Shown here: piece by piece, positions 38,283 to 47,200 of the stretch
Position numbering within the stretch: position 1 is the stretch's first letter
How the letters are laid out: each line of letters opens with the position of its first letter
From: Chloroflexi bacterium AL-N1
GTDB taxonomy: Bacteria; Chloroflexota; Chloroflexia; Chloroflexales; Roseiflexaceae
Direction: 5' to 3'
Length of the DNA stretch: 64,000 bases
NCBI GenBank assembly: GCA_013122435.1
Contig: WYDT01000006.1
Location: 62,001 to 126,000 of the forward strand
Notes under the pieces: model-generated
The model's input: only the letters and a program-made list of their open reading frames with translations
Databases searched by the model: none
What the model was told of the DNA's origin: nothing
Made by a program: the position numbers and the translations under genes

Positions 38283-39863
38283 CTAATCAAACCGCAACGA
38301 TGTCTGGCCCACCTGCATCACATCACCGCGACGTACCGGAACCGGCGCCGTGACACGTTGTCCATTCAGATACGTTCCATGGGTACTCATCGCATCTTCG
38401 AGCGTCACCGACTGCCCATTATTACGAATAATTGCATGTCGCCGTGACATGGTAGCATCGTTCTGCAATGCAACAGTACTCTCATGCGAGCGCCCGATGA
38501 CAATTTCACTCCCGCTTAAGGGGAAGCTTTGCGGTGGTGTTGGCCCACTGACAATAACCAATGTTCCCCACGGGGCAGGTTGCGCCGTTGCGGATGCAGG
38601 GGGCGGAATCGTTTGCGCAGGTGAAGGAATCGGTGGTTGTACCACCGGAGGCGGTGTGTACACAGGAGCAGAAACGCCTGCTGGTTGTGGCTTGCGGGTC
38701 ACACTTCGAATGACCAACACAAGCATACCGAACAGAATCACAAACAAGCAGATTAGCATCAATGAGACCGTACCGATCACTGCAAGCGCCGGTGTTCTGG
38801 ATCCACCAGGCGAACGTGATGGAGCAGCCGGAGGCGGCAGATCATCTGGCCCTGCAGCAGCACCGCCTAACGATGCACACGGGTCAATGCGCCCCTCACC
38901 AAGGAGTTGTTGTTCAGGTCGATCACTCAGATTAGAAACATCTACCGCATTGGCCCGGATTGCCTGGGCAACCTGTTGGGCATCCCAATCTGGATTGGCT
39001 GAGAAGACGAGCGCTGCAAGCGCTGAAACAAAAGGTGCTGCTTGAGAGGTACCACTCATATAATCATAATTTGGCTCGAAACGCTCGTCAGGTGGTAGCG
39101 CATCGCTGGTCAAATACACCTCATAGGTTGGCATCGTCGATAAAATATAGATACCCGGTGCTGCGATACTGATCTGTTCACCAAAATTCGAGAAAGGCGC
39201 TTTGAGATCACGATCATCAGTAGCTGCCACCACCAATACATCAGGATTATCGCCAACAATTGCGTTGGGGAGGTCAATAAAATCATTGCCTGCCGCCACC
39301 ACCACTAATGCGCCCTGGCTCTGAGCGTACCGAATGGCATCACTCACAATAACAGCTTCCTCTTCAGCCCCAATGGACAGAGTCGCGCCAAGGCTCAGAT
39401 TAATCACTTGTGAGCCTCGATCAGCGGCATACCGAATACCCTCGGCGATCGCGTGATCCGGCCCAAAACCACGTGCATTCATCACACGAATGGGGAGGAT
39501 GGCAACGCCAGGAGCAAGCCCGGTGATACCCTCGGCATTATTAATGGTTGCAGCCACCACGCCTGCAACGTTCGTCCCATGCCCGTGCTGATCGCTAGGA
39601 TCATTGTCGTTATCGATAAAATCAGCTCCATCGGTACGTAGCCGATCCACCAGATCAGGATGCCCCATGTCAACACCACTATCGATCACGGCAACCGTCA
39701 CATCAGCACGACCTATCGTATATCCCCAGGCACACGTCGCGCGCAGTGTTTGCAAGGCCCACTGCTCAGAGTAGCGTGGATCATTAGGCTCCGATTGTGC
39801 ATGCACTGTTGCAGATGTAAGCAGCAATGGAAGTAGTAAGATAGCGAAGATGCGCTGTATCAT
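38283..39863 (-). CDS. Subtilisin-like serine protease (S8) fused through a TM helix to an FHA domain
   Basis: About 526 residues from ATG 39863. A signal peptide (MIQRIFAILLLPLLL ... VHAQ) precedes an S8 domain with all three catalytic motifs: VAVIDSGVDMGHPD (Asp), HGHGTNVAGVVAA (His) and MSGTSQAAPFVSALAAL (Ser). Then come a Pro-rich linker, one membrane helix (LAVIGTVSLMLICLFVILFG), a proline-rich stretch and a C-terminal FHA domain with IVIGRSHESTVAL, MSRRHAII and STHGTYLNGQ, the phosphothreonine-binding residues. The predicted topology puts the protease outside and the FHA domain inside, so it could link Ser/Thr kinase signalling to proteolysis at the surface. Confidence 0.9.
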   Translation of the reverse strand: MIQRIFAILLLPLLLTSATVHAQSEPNDPRYSEQWALQTLRATCAWGYTIGRADVTVAVIDSGVDMGHPDLVDRLRTDGADFIDNDNDPSDQHGHGTNVAGVVAATINNAEGITGLAPGVAILPIRVMNARGFGPDHAIAEGIRYAADRGSQVINLSLGATLSIGAEEEAVIVSDAIRYAQSQGALVVVAAGNDFIDLPNAIVGDNPDVLVVAATDDRDLKAPFSNFGEQISIAAPGIYILSTMPTYEVYLTSDALPPDERFEPNYDYMSGTSQAAPFVSALAALVFSANPDWDAQQVAQAIRANAVDVSNLSDRPEQQLLGEGRIDPCASLGGAAAGPDDLPPPAAPSRSPGGSRTPALAVIGTVSLMLICLFVILFGMLVLVIRSVTRKPQPAGVSAPVYTPPPVVQPPIPSPAQTIPPPASATAQPAPWGTLVIVSGPTPPQSFPLSGSEIVIGRSHESTVALQNDATMSRRHAIIRNNGQSVTLEDAMSTHGTYLNGQRVTAPVPVRRGDVMQVGQTSLRFD

Positions 39864-39903
39864 AGCAATATCTCTACCCATTCTTTTATACCAACCTAAT
39901 CGA

Positions 39904-40449
39904 TTATGTCTGCGGCAATGTTACACTACGGATGTACCAGGCACCTTCAATGTTCACCAGTTCAAATGTCTGATCGAGATCATTGGTCCCACTCCCACGC
40001 TCACGTAACTGGTACTCAATGGTGCCCGTCCAGCGTACTATCGCTCGCTCACCATCATTCTCCAGCATTTCATAGTTGGTATCAGTAAACCGTATCTGCT
40101 CGATGTACTCAACATACGCACGCAACTCAGGACCAATCTGACGACGGAGCACGGTAGGTTCCATATAGGACAACATCTCCGTTACATCTTTGGACTCAAT
40201 GGCTGTCGCAAAACCCTGTACAACCTCAACAGGGCGCTTATCATTCGCAGGATTGTTAAACACGTTGAGCACGGTAACAATGCCGACCACTAATGCAATG
40301 GCCAGCAGTCCCAGGCCAATGATTGATCGCCAGGAACCCGAGTCGGCAGTCGTCGTCGGGGCTTTGTCAAGCTGATCTGGTGGTGCAGGTGGAGTTCCCA
40401 GAGGGCCTGTATCATGGGTTTGTTCTGAGGTTTTTGTGTCCTGACTCAT
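39904..40449 (-). CDS. Membrane-anchored NTF2-like / DUF4878-like protein
   Basis: 181 residues. A polar, proline-rich N-terminal 40 residues inside, one membrane segment (SIIGLGLLAIALVVGIVTVL), and an outside domain of about 110 residues starting PVEVVQGFATAIESKDVTEM and ending FELVNIEGAWYIRSVTL. That pattern is the small alpha+beta NTF2-like fold of DUF4878-type proteins. It lies 40 bases upstream of the subtilase-FHA gene and 18 bases downstream of the phosphoesterase gene, so they are likely one operon. Confidence 0.7.
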   Translation of the reverse strand: MSQDTKTSEQTHDTGPLGTPPAPPDQLDKAPTTTADSGSWRSIIGLGLLAIALVVGIVTVLNVFNNPANDKRPVEVVQGFATAIESKDVTEMLSYMEPTVLRRQIGPELRAYVEYIEQIRFTDTNYEMLENDGERAIVRWTGTIEYQLRERGSGTNDLDQTFELVNIEGAWYIRSVTLPQT

Positions 40450-40467
40450 CAGTGATGCTTCCTATCC

Positions 40468-41328
40468 TCATATGTCTGTTTTGATAATCCGCTCCTCAGG
40501 TGGTACCACATACATGTGTGCGGAACGACGCGGAAAGACGTGCTCAGATACAGGAATAAAATGCTTCACATCTTCAAGATATAGTCGTTGCTCTATCCGA
40601 ATAACACGATCTGCTATCTCGATCAGATTGTAAGAATTTTGCCCCTGCTCACGACCTTTCCCGCGATGTGATGTGGTGGTTCCACTCTGACAGATAATCG
40701 TCCCCTGTTGCATGTCTGGTCGTACATCAAGCGTTGTGCCAACATATGAAACGTGGATATGACCACATAGTAATAATTCTACGTTGCAACGGTCAAAAAG
40801 TCGCACTACTTCATCAGCATTTCGTATTTTATGGCGACCTTCGCAACCGGGGGGGTTGAGGACATGATGATGCAGGACCGCAACTTTGCAGACATCATCG
40901 GAGTAACAGTTAAAGATCTGCTCGAGAATCGTGCACTGTTGGGGGTTTACATAGCCACCATCGACGGTCCAGCCATACGCGGTATTGCCACCAACAACCG
41001 CCAGACCAGGGCGCTCGAACACTGGATTGATATCTGATGAGATATATCGCTTGTAGCGACGTAATGGGCGAAATAAACGATCAAAAAAGTGAAATAACGG
41101 CACATCATGATTACCGGGAATCATTAGGCGCGGTTCGGGGAGTTGTTTGAGAAAAGTCGTAATAACCTGCCACTGATGCACAAAATCGGCACGCTGGACA
41201 AAATCACCAGAAATAACCAACAGATCAGGCCGAATGTCATGCGCTTCACGAGCCACCTGTACCGCTACGTCGGGATTAAATGGACGCCCAGCGTGCAGAT
41301 CAGAAATGTGCATCAAAGTGTAGCGCAC
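40468..41328 (-). CDS. Calcineurin-like metallophosphoesterase
   Basis: 286 residues from GTG 41328, with AGGA seven bases upstream. Metal-binding motifs are complete: HISDLHAG (Asp-x-His), VISGDFVQRAD (GD), MIPGNHDVPLF (GNHD), VLHHHVL (His) and LLCGHIHVS (GHxH). Cytoplasmic, no signal peptide. The group includes cyclic-nucleotide phosphodiesterases (CpdA-like) and general phosphoesterases; substrate not determined. It sits four bases after the 47-residue gene. Confidence 0.9.
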   Translation of the reverse strand: MRYTLMHISDLHAGRPFNPDVAVQVAREAHDIRPDLLVISGDFVQRADFVHQWQVITTFLKQLPEPRLMIPGNHDVPLFHFFDRLFRPLRRYKRYISSDINPVFERPGLAVVGGNTAYGWTVDGGYVNPQQCTILEQIFNCYSDDVCKVAVLHHHVLNPPGCEGRHKIRNADEVVRLFDRCNVELLLCGHIHVSYVGTTLDVRPDMQQGTIICQSGTTTSHRGKGREQGQNSYNLIEIADRVIRIEQRLYLEDVKHFIPVSEHVFPRRSAHMYVVPPEERIIKTDI

Positions 41329-41331
41329 GCG

Positions 41332-41475
41332 TTATTCCTCTACTGGAGCCGTAGTGGCTTGTGCAACCTGCGCCTTGTCAAGCGCCAGCTTGATAATCGA
41401 CCACAGAATGTAAAGAAGTTCTGCACCGATGGCAACGACAAACGTATACTTGATGATATACAATATAATGTCCAT
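41332..41475 (-). CDS. 47-residue single-pass membrane protein
   Basis: ATG 41475 has GGAGG six bases upstream, a strong ribosome binding site that decides this short start (MDIILYIIKYTFVVAIGAEL). One membrane helix covers most of the first 30 residues, then a charged tail ends APVEE. It is immediately upstream of the phosphoesterase gene and probably co-transcribed. Unknown function. Confidence 0.65.
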   Translation of the reverse strand: MDIILYIIKYTFVVAIGAELLYILWSIIKLALDKAQVAQATTAPVEE

Positions 41476-41652
41476 CCTTACCCTCCTGACTATAGTGTGA
41501 TGGTTCGTCTCAATAGGAATAATGCATTTCTCCATTTTGCAACAGTCTGCTTTATTCCCACTAGAGAATTGTAGCATAAAACCAAAGTTGTGCTGCGGCG
41601 AGCATCGTGTATAATAATCGCCTGGAAGCCGATCTGTTTTGGAGATTGCCTC

Positions 41653-42123
41653 ATGACAGTGAATTATGTACGATGGTTACGAAGCTATGTTGGACACCAG
41701 CGCCTCCTACAGTTTTCCGCTAGTGCATTCATTCGTAACGATCAGGGGAGAGTATTATTGGGGCGTCGCACTGATGTCATGCTGTGGGCACCACCCTCGG
41801 GAGTCGTGCAACTGGGAGAAACACCCAAGCAAACACTGATCCGCGAAGTTTTAGAAGAGACAGGACTGCACGTTGAGGTCGAGCGTTTGATCGGATTGTA
41901 CAGTGGCGCTGATTTTGAGTGGACCTACCCGAACGGCGACCAGGCCCAGATTATCAGTGCATTCTTTGCCTGCCGTATCACTGGCGGGCTATTGGTCGCA
42001 GATCGACAGGAATTTACAGACCTGGGGTACTTTGCGCCTGACTCATTCCCGCCACTGATGCCACGCTGTGTGCGTATGCTCAACGACGCGCTTTCAGGAC
42101 GGGTTGAGGCCATGTCGGATTAA
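41653..42123 (+). CDS. Nudix hydrolase
   Basis: 156 residues from ATG 41653, with GGAG eight bases upstream. The Nudix box is complete: GVVQLGETPKQTLIREVLEE followed by TGL (Gx5Ex7REUxEExGU). These enzymes hydrolyse nucleoside diphosphates linked to another group, for example NTPs, sugar nucleotides or dinucleotide polyphosphates, with Mg2+. DFEWTYPNGDQAQIISAFF is typical of the common MutT/ADP-ribose-like form. It is followed at 19 bases by a glycosyltransferase gene. Confidence 0.92.
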   Translation: MTVNYVRWLRSYVGHQRLLQFSASAFIRNDQGRVLLGRRTDVMLWAPPSGVVQLGETPKQTLIREVLEETGLHVEVERLIGLYSGADFEWTYPNGDQAQIISAFFACRITGGLLVADRQEFTDLGYFAPDSFPPLMPRCVRMLNDALSGRVEAMSD

Positions 42124-42142
42124 ACTAACCTGGACACAACCC

Positions 42143-43570
42143 ATGAAACGTATCGCATACCTAAGCCCTGTGAATCCTGCTCCATCAGGCATTTCTGATT
42201 ATAGCGAGGAGCTGTTGCCGTACCTCGCACAGTATGCCGACATCACACTCTATGTCGATAACAACTTACGACCAACTAATCAACAGATGATGCGGCATCT
42301 GACCGTGCGACCCATCAAACGGCTACCACGCGATCACCGACGCCGACCATACGATGCTATCCTCTACCACATGGGCAACAACGGCCCGGTGCATGCGGCG
42401 ATCTGGCAGATGATGCAACGGATACCAAGCATCGTTGTTATGCACGAATTTGTCTTACATCATTTTATGTTAAGCTATGCCGCAACTGTTTTACACGACA
42501 CCACACACTATCAAACAACAGCAACAACACGCTATGGGGAGGAAGGAGCGCATATCGCCCGTCTGATGCTCCACGGGCGTTTTACCGAAGCAGCCTTCGA
42601 TCTGCCATTTTGCGAGGACGTGCTTGCGAAAGCCCAAGGCGTAATTGCCCACAGCCAGCATGTCGTTGAACGGGTGACAGCACTCCAACCGAATCTGCCC
42701 GTTGCCCAGGTGCCGATGGGAGTACCGCTACCGGCATTAATCGACCGTAATGAGGCACGGGCGCGGTTGGGGCTACCATTGGATACGCCCATTATTGCAT
42801 CGTTTGGTCATATCAATCCCTACAAACGTATTGACTTAGCACTGCGTGCAATGAAGACGCTGCGTGAAACGTATGTCGATCTCCGTTACATTCTGGTTGG
42901 CAGCATCTCACCAAATTACGATATACAGGCAGCTATCGTGCGAACAGGACTCAGCGATGTTGTGACAGTTACGGGATACGTGGACCGCCAAGATTTTGAA
43001 GATTATGTTGCAGCAGCAGATATCTGTCTAAACCTGCGCCATCCCACTGCTGGTGAAACATCCGCCAGCCTCCTGCGCCTACTCGGTGCCGGTCGACCAA
43101 CGCTGGTCACGGCCAGTGGTTCGTTTGTCGAGCTTCCGGCTAATGTCGCGGCACAGGTTGACCCGGATGTGAGTGAGGGTGATTTGATTATCGCCTACTG
43201 CCGACTACTCCTTGATCGTCCCGATATCGCTGCGGCACTAGGCACCAATGCACGCACCTACATCGCACGTGAGCACACACTCGAAGGTGCTGCCCTTGGT
43301 TACATGCGCTTCCTGGCCGATCACTACGGCTGGGGTGCTGTGCAAAAACAACGTGAAGCTCCATTGTGGTCAATAGAGCAATCTGTCAAACCAACTCCAG
43401 TACACTCAACCAAAACGACAAGCCCCATACAAGCAGCCCAGCCTCACCCACCACATCCATTAAGTACTGCAACGGCCCAGGCCCTTGCCGAGATTGGTGT
43501 AACCGAAGATGACACAAACCTCTTGCAAAACACCGCCCAAACCATCGCTGAACTGCTGGACTCAGACTAG
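42143..43570 (+). CDS. Glycosyltransferase family 4
   Basis: About 475 residues from ATG 42143 (MKRIAYLSPVNPAPSGISDY). GT-B features: N-terminal acceptor domain with YHMGNNGPVHAAIW and MHEFVLHHF, the donor site ASFGHINPYKRIDLALRA, and LRHPTAGETSASLLRLLGAG with the conserved Glu of the EX7E-type motif. The last 75 residues are proline-rich linker and a short helix, outside the catalytic fold. The acceptor is unknown. It is likely co-transcribed with the Nudix gene and functions in cell-surface or exopolysaccharide glycosylation, which is inference. Confidence 0.9.
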   Translation: MKRIAYLSPVNPAPSGISDYSEELLPYLAQYADITLYVDNNLRPTNQQMMRHLTVRPIKRLPRDHRRRPYDAILYHMGNNGPVHAAIWQMMQRIPSIVVMHEFVLHHFMLSYAATVLHDTTHYQTTATTRYGEEGAHIARLMLHGRFTEAAFDLPFCEDVLAKAQGVIAHSQHVVERVTALQPNLPVAQVPMGVPLPALIDRNEARARLGLPLDTPIIASFGHINPYKRIDLALRAMKTLRETYVDLRYILVGSISPNYDIQAAIVRTGLSDVVTVTGYVDRQDFEDYVAAADICLNLRHPTAGETSASLLRLLGAGRPTLVTASGSFVELPANVAAQVDPDVSEGDLIIAYCRLLLDRPDIAAALGTNARTYIAREHTLEGAALGYMRFLADHYGWGAVQKQREAPLWSIEQSVKPTPVHSTKTTSPIQAAQPHPPHPLSTATAQALAEIGVTEDDTNLLQNTAQTIAELLDSD

Positions 43571-43579
43571 ACCAAGTGT

Positions 43580-43709
43580 TAGAGCGCTGGGACATTTGGA
43601 CGTTGGAGCGGTTGAACAAGCTTAATACAGAGGCGCAACGCAACAGAAACACAGGGAAGCGGCTGAGCGATTGAGCAATAGAGCGCTGGGACATTTGGAC
43701 GTTGGAGCG
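43580..43709. repeat. 31-bp perfect direct repeat with GAGCG-rich short motifs
   Basis: Positions 43580-43610 and 43679-43709 are identical, 99 bases apart (TAGAGCGCTGGGACATTTGG continuing to GACGTTGGAGCG). The sequence between and after them contains further degenerate 8-9 base units such as GAGCGATTG, GAGCGTTGG and GAGCGGTTG. It looks like a small intergenic repeat family or slippage-prone array. Confidence 0.8.
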
Positions 43710-43822
43710 TTGGTAGAACTTCTAACTAGCCCGTAGTTGTACTGCTTCAATAGGTTAGCGCACCTATGGAGGGTGCGGGTACCCGTTGCCACAGGAACGA
43801 TGATGCACTAGCATGCCCACGC

Positions 43823-44258
43823 GGCGTTGACCCACCGCCAACGCATACGCATCCAGCAGTTGCATGCCACCGACATGTCGCAAGCTGAGTTGGCTCGACG
43901 TGTGGGGTCCATCGCCAGACCATCCAGCGCTGGATTGGGCGCACCGATGCCACAGACCGCTCGTCGGTACCCCAGCAGCAGGCCCACCCCACCATGGCCC
44001 CAAACACATTGTCTATGACCTCCGTAACTGCTTTCCCACAGCCAATGCGACCACCGTCTGGCGCATCGTAGGGGCGGCTGGTCTGTCGCGTCGCCTGCAA
44101 AAAAACGCTACCATCATCCGATCCCAGTCGGCTATCATCGCGTGCAGATGGACATTCAAGCGTTGCCAGCCACGCGCGGCGGCCAGAAGCGGGAATACAC
44201 TACTGATAATGCGGCATGTTTTCATCGACAGATATGCTCCTGTTCTGAGCAGCGTCGG
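43823..44258 (+). mobile_element. Decayed IS481-like transposase
   Basis: Three frames must be joined. The first reads THRQRIRIQQLHATDMSQA then ELARRVG (helix-turn-helix). The second reads RQTIQRWIGRTDATDRSS. The third reads HHGPKHIVYDLRNCFPTAN and VWRIVGAAGLSRRLQK. A further switch gives YHRVQMDIQALPA and GGQKREYTT with the first catalytic Asp (QMDIQ), then a shift to VFIDRYAPVL. This is the HTH plus DDE start of an IS481-type transposase. The element stops before the second and third catalytic residues, and at least three frameshifts make it non-functional. Ends were not defined. Confidence 0.75.
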
Positions 44259-44449
44259 TATCAGCACCGTTTATGGGAAATGTAGTACAATGAACACTGT
44301 CCCCATCAAAGTCTCAACGGTGCCAGCCCACAAACTGTTTTCCAATAGGTGTATCCGCTCCCTGTAAGATATCTGTGTGCGACAACCTTTTGAAATAGTA
44401 CAGCTAGTCGCCAGTCTCTAGCCCTTTCTCCTAATCCTTAAACTCCTAC

Positions 44450-44479
44450 TTGACAAGTGACCAAAAGGTAACATATAAT
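44450..44479 (+). promoter_or_regulatory. Consensus promoter with embedded operator-like motif, ArsR-SRPBCC gene
   Basis: TTGACA (44450-44455) and TATAAT (44474-44479) with an 18-base spacer. Between and over the -10 lies GTGACCAAA-N5-ACATATAA (44457-44478), which recurs exactly with the same spacing before the flavodoxin-like gene (45303-45324). Placement over the core promoter fits repression by a regulator. Confidence 0.75.
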
Positions 44480-44521
44480 AATCATCAGAAAGTGTTACTG
44501 AAAAGTCACATAAAAACTCAC

Positions 44522-45274
44522 ATGGATCAGGACACAATTTTCAAGGCACTTGCCGACCCAAGCCGACGGACCCTCCTCGACCTGCTCTTCCAGCAGGACG
44601 GGCGCTCTCTCTCCGATCTCGAAAGCCAGCTTCCGATGACACGTTTTGGCGTCATGAAACATCTGCGAATCCTGGAGAGTGCTGGCCTGATCACGTCAGA
44701 AAAAGTAGGGCGCGAAAAACACCACTACCTTAATCCTGTCCCCATTCAGTTAATCTATGATCGCTGGGTTCGTAAGTACGCACAACCACTCACCACTAGA
44801 ATGACTGACTTGAAGTATCAATTGGAGCAACACATGGATGAAACAATCACACATCGCTATCAGATTTTTATCGAGACGACACCTGAGCGACTCTGGGACG
44901 CTCTGACCAATAGCGAGATTTCTCCTACCTATTATTTTGGCTACGCCGTGACTTCTGACTGGAATGTAGGAAGCAATTACGCCTACCTGAGTAATGATGA
45001 TACACGAGTTGATGGCGAAATTATCGAAATCGATCCACCATACAAGTTGGTGCAGACATTCAACGGCCATTTTCACCCAGAGGCAAAAGCGTTGGGCCAA
45101 TCGAAAGTGACCTGGTTGATTGAACCACAAGGCGTGGTTTGCAAACTCACATTGATCCATGAAGAACTAAAGAACACGCCCTTTGCACAGGAGATTATCG
45201 AAGGATGGTCAAGGATTGTGTCCCGTCTCAAAACGGTCCTGGAGAAAGGCGAGTCGTTGCCATTTGGCACATAA
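44522..45274 (+). CDS. ArsR-family HTH fused to SRPBCC (AHSA1) domain
   Basis: About 250 residues from ATG 44522. Residues 1-90 are an ArsR-type winged helix (FKALADPSRRTLLDLLFQ, PMTRFGVMKHLRILESAGLI, KVGREKHHYLNPVPI). Residues 120-250 are an AHSA1/SRPBCC ligand-binding fold (IFIETTPERLWDALTNSEI ... GWSRIVSRLKTVLEKGE). The cysteine metal sites of metal-sensing ArsR proteins are absent, so it may sense a hydrophobic small molecule through the SRPBCC pocket. The shared motif at 44457 and 45303 makes it the likely regulator of itself and of the next gene. Confidence 0.88.
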   Translation: MDQDTIFKALADPSRRTLLDLLFQQDGRSLSDLESQLPMTRFGVMKHLRILESAGLITSEKVGREKHHYLNPVPIQLIYDRWVRKYAQPLTTRMTDLKYQLEQHMDETITHRYQIFIETTPERLWDALTNSEISPTYYFGYAVTSDWNVGSNYAYLSNDDTRVDGEIIEIDPPYKLVQTFNGHFHPEAKALGQSKVTWLIEPQGVVCKLTLIHEELKNTPFAQEIIEGWSRIVSRLKTVLEKGESLPFGT

Positions 45275-45302
45275 GTCGCTAGCAAAAATTTTTATCTTAC
45301 AT

Positions 45303-45324
45303 GTGACCAAATAGACACATATAA
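45303..45324 (+). promoter_or_regulatory. Second copy of the operator-like motif, before the flavodoxin-like gene
   Basis: GTGACCAAA (45303-45311), five bases, ACATATAA (45317-45324) match the copy at 44457-44478. The TATAAA at the right side may be the -10. AGGAG follows, seven bases before ATG 45338. Confidence 0.7.
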
Positions 45325-45337
45325 AGGAGCAAAAATC

Positions 45338-45927
45338 ATGACAACTGTTTCAATTATTTTTCACTCAGGTTTTGGACATACTGCTAAAGTTGCTGAACAT
45401 GTCGCTACTGGTGCACGCGCAGTTGAGGGAGTAAACGTCAATCTCCTAAGTATCACAGGAGAGCAGATCGTTGATGGCCGCTGGCAGAATGACGCAGTAA
45501 TGACACAACTTTCTGTTCAGATGCAATTATCTTTGGCTCACCAACCTACATGGGCATGGTCTCTGGTCCCTTCAAATGCTTTGCCGATGCAACAGCACCA
45601 TTCTGGTTTGACCAGTCGTGGAAGGATAAACTGGCAGGTGGTTTTACCTGTTCAGGTAATCCCTCCGGCGATAAAATCAGCACACTTCAGTATATGGTGA
45701 CGTTGGCAGGACAGCTACGCATGCTCTGGATTGGGCCGGGTGAAAATCCATCGCAGGTCACGGGCGACTCGCGTAACATCGACCGTTGGGGATTCTATCT
45801 TGGGGTAGGGGCTGTGGGAAACATGCAAGACCCTGAGACACCCGACGAAGGTGATTTGGTGACGGCTGAATTATACGGTGAGCGTATTGCCCAGGCAGCC
45901 GTGCGCTGGACACAGAATGGTTCATGA
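45338..45927 (+). pseudogene. WrbA-like flavodoxin / NAD(P)H:quinone oxidoreductase gene with one-base frameshift
   Basis: The first frame gives TVSIIFHSGFGHTAKVAEHV (FMN phosphate loop) up to GRWQNDAVMTQLSV (about 45517). The next frame down continues with SDAIIFGSPTYMGMVSGPFK and WKDKLAGGFTCSGNPSGDK, then NIDRWGFYLGVGAV and ends ERIAQAAVRW. Together they make a complete flavodoxin-fold protein of about 197 residues. Restoring one T in the GTTCAG at 45515-45520 gives QLSVSDAIIFGSPTYMG, the same length as the family. So there is a single one-base deletion, either real or a sequencing error. The upstream regulator gene and shared operator suggest the gene was recently functional. Confidence 0.85.
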
Positions 45928-46002
45928 GAAGTGCATTCTATGATATACACCGCGTTGAAGCCTGGTTAGCAGGCTGACCAAACTATTGATAAACAAAAAA
46001 TA

Positions 46003-46048
46003 CCGATGCTGTTTACCCTAAACGTAGGGGGTATCGAAACAGCATCGG
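46003..46048 (-). terminator. Strong terminator downstream of the SDR gene
   Basis: CCGATGCTGTTT (46003-46014) pairs with AAACAGCATCGG (46037-46048) with an inner CCCTA/TAGGG stem; on the minus strand it is followed by TATTTTTTG. It also lies downstream of the flavodoxin-like gene on the other strand. Confidence 0.85.
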
Positions 46049-46165
46049 TGTGAACCGTAAGCATAACTATGGCTACCTGACGTTAGTTGCTAACAACATG
46101 TATCTATATTGCTCAAATTACTTGCTCAGATGATTTCACATTCCTCTGGCATCTAAGCAGGTTTG

Positions 46166-47200
46166 CTACAAATAGCGTACTTTGACTAGCTCTTGTGAGA
46201 TGTCCCAGAGACGGCGTTGATCGGTAGTATTGTGTGAGGCCGCATTTGACTGCACCTTGACCGGATAACCACGTGCTTCCATAAGACCACCTGAGCCATA
46301 GTAGTCCCCACCACGCACGTCACTATCAACAGCCGCCCGCAGTGTGGGTAATGCGCCCATAGCAGCACTCTGCGCCAAAGCACCCATTGTCGACAATAGT
46401 AATCTCATATGCCAGCCATCTTTTTCGAGATGACTACCTAGATTAGTGCTCGATGCTCCTGGATGGGCTGCCACCGCAATACAGTTCGCCCCAACTGCTT
46501 CCAAACGACACTGTAGCTCATAGGTAAACAGCAGATTGGCCAGTTTGGAACGTCCGTAAGCACCCATCACTGAGTAACCCTTCCCACCCTCATACATCAG
46601 ATTGTCAAAATCCATGTTGCCAAAGCGATGCCCACCACTGCTAACGTTGACCACCCGTGCATCGGGCGTCTTGAGAAGCAAGTCAATAAGCAACCCCGTC
46701 AAGGCAAAATGGCCCAGATGATTCACACCAAATTGGGTTTCAAAACCATCATCCGTTGTGCTGTAGGGTATGCCCCCCAGCCCGGCATTATTTACCAGCA
46801 CATTAAGCCGATTGTATTTGGTCTTGAAAGCAGCAGCAAATTGATGTACCGAGGACAGACTGGCTAAATCCAAACGCATGATTTCTGCTGACGCATGCGG
46901 AATTTCAGTCTGAATTTGCGCGAATGCCGCCTGCGCCTTGTCCATGTTGCGACAGGCCAGGATTGTTTGTGCTCCTTTGCGTGCAAACTCTTTCGCTGCC
47001 TCAAAACCAATACCACTGTTGGCTCCCGTTACAACAATGATCTTACCTGTCAGGTCTGGCATGTATTCAGTCGTCCAGTGCCCACTCGTTGCGGTTTCGC
47101 CGACCAAAGAGTGATGATTGTTACGCTGTGCACGAACATATGTGTAGACACCCACACCAGCAAGGATCATGGCAATGCTACCCAGTAGCTTTTTATTCAT
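46166..47200 (-). CDS. Short-chain dehydrogenase/reductase (retinol dehydrogenase-like) with N-terminal anchor
   Basis: 344 residues. A hydrophobic N-terminus (LLGSIAMILAGVGVYTYV) probably anchors it. The Rossmann domain has VTGANSGIGFEAAKEFA (NAD(P) loop), LVNNAGLGG, NVSSGGHRFG (catalytic Ser) and YGRSKLANLLF (Tyr/Lys). This spacing and the AAHPGASSTNL motif are those of the retinol dehydrogenase/WWOX-like SDRs. Substrate unknown; a lipid or hydrophobic alcohol is plausible because of the anchor. Confidence 0.9.
   Translation of the reverse strand: MNKKLLGSIAMILAGVGVYTYVRAQRNNHHSLVGETATSGHWTTEYMPDLTGKIIVVTGANSGIGFEAAKEFARKGAQTILACRNMDKAQAAFAQIQTEIPHASAEIMRLDLASLSSVHQFAAAFKTKYNRLNVLVNNAGLGGIPYSTTDDGFETQFGVNHLGHFALTGLLIDLLLKTPDARVVNVSSGGHRFGNMDFDNLMYEGGKGYSVMGAYGRSKLANLLFTYELQCRLEAVGANCIAVAAHPGASSTNLGSHLEKDGWHMRLLLSTMGALAQSAAMGALPTLRAAVDSDVRGGDYYGSGGLMEARGYPVKVQSNAASHNTTDQRRLWDISQELVKVRYL

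Noticed and set aside
43386..44100. Antisense frames over the glycosyltransferase end and transposase relic
   Set aside because: No ribosome site or family features; they are shadows of the other strand.
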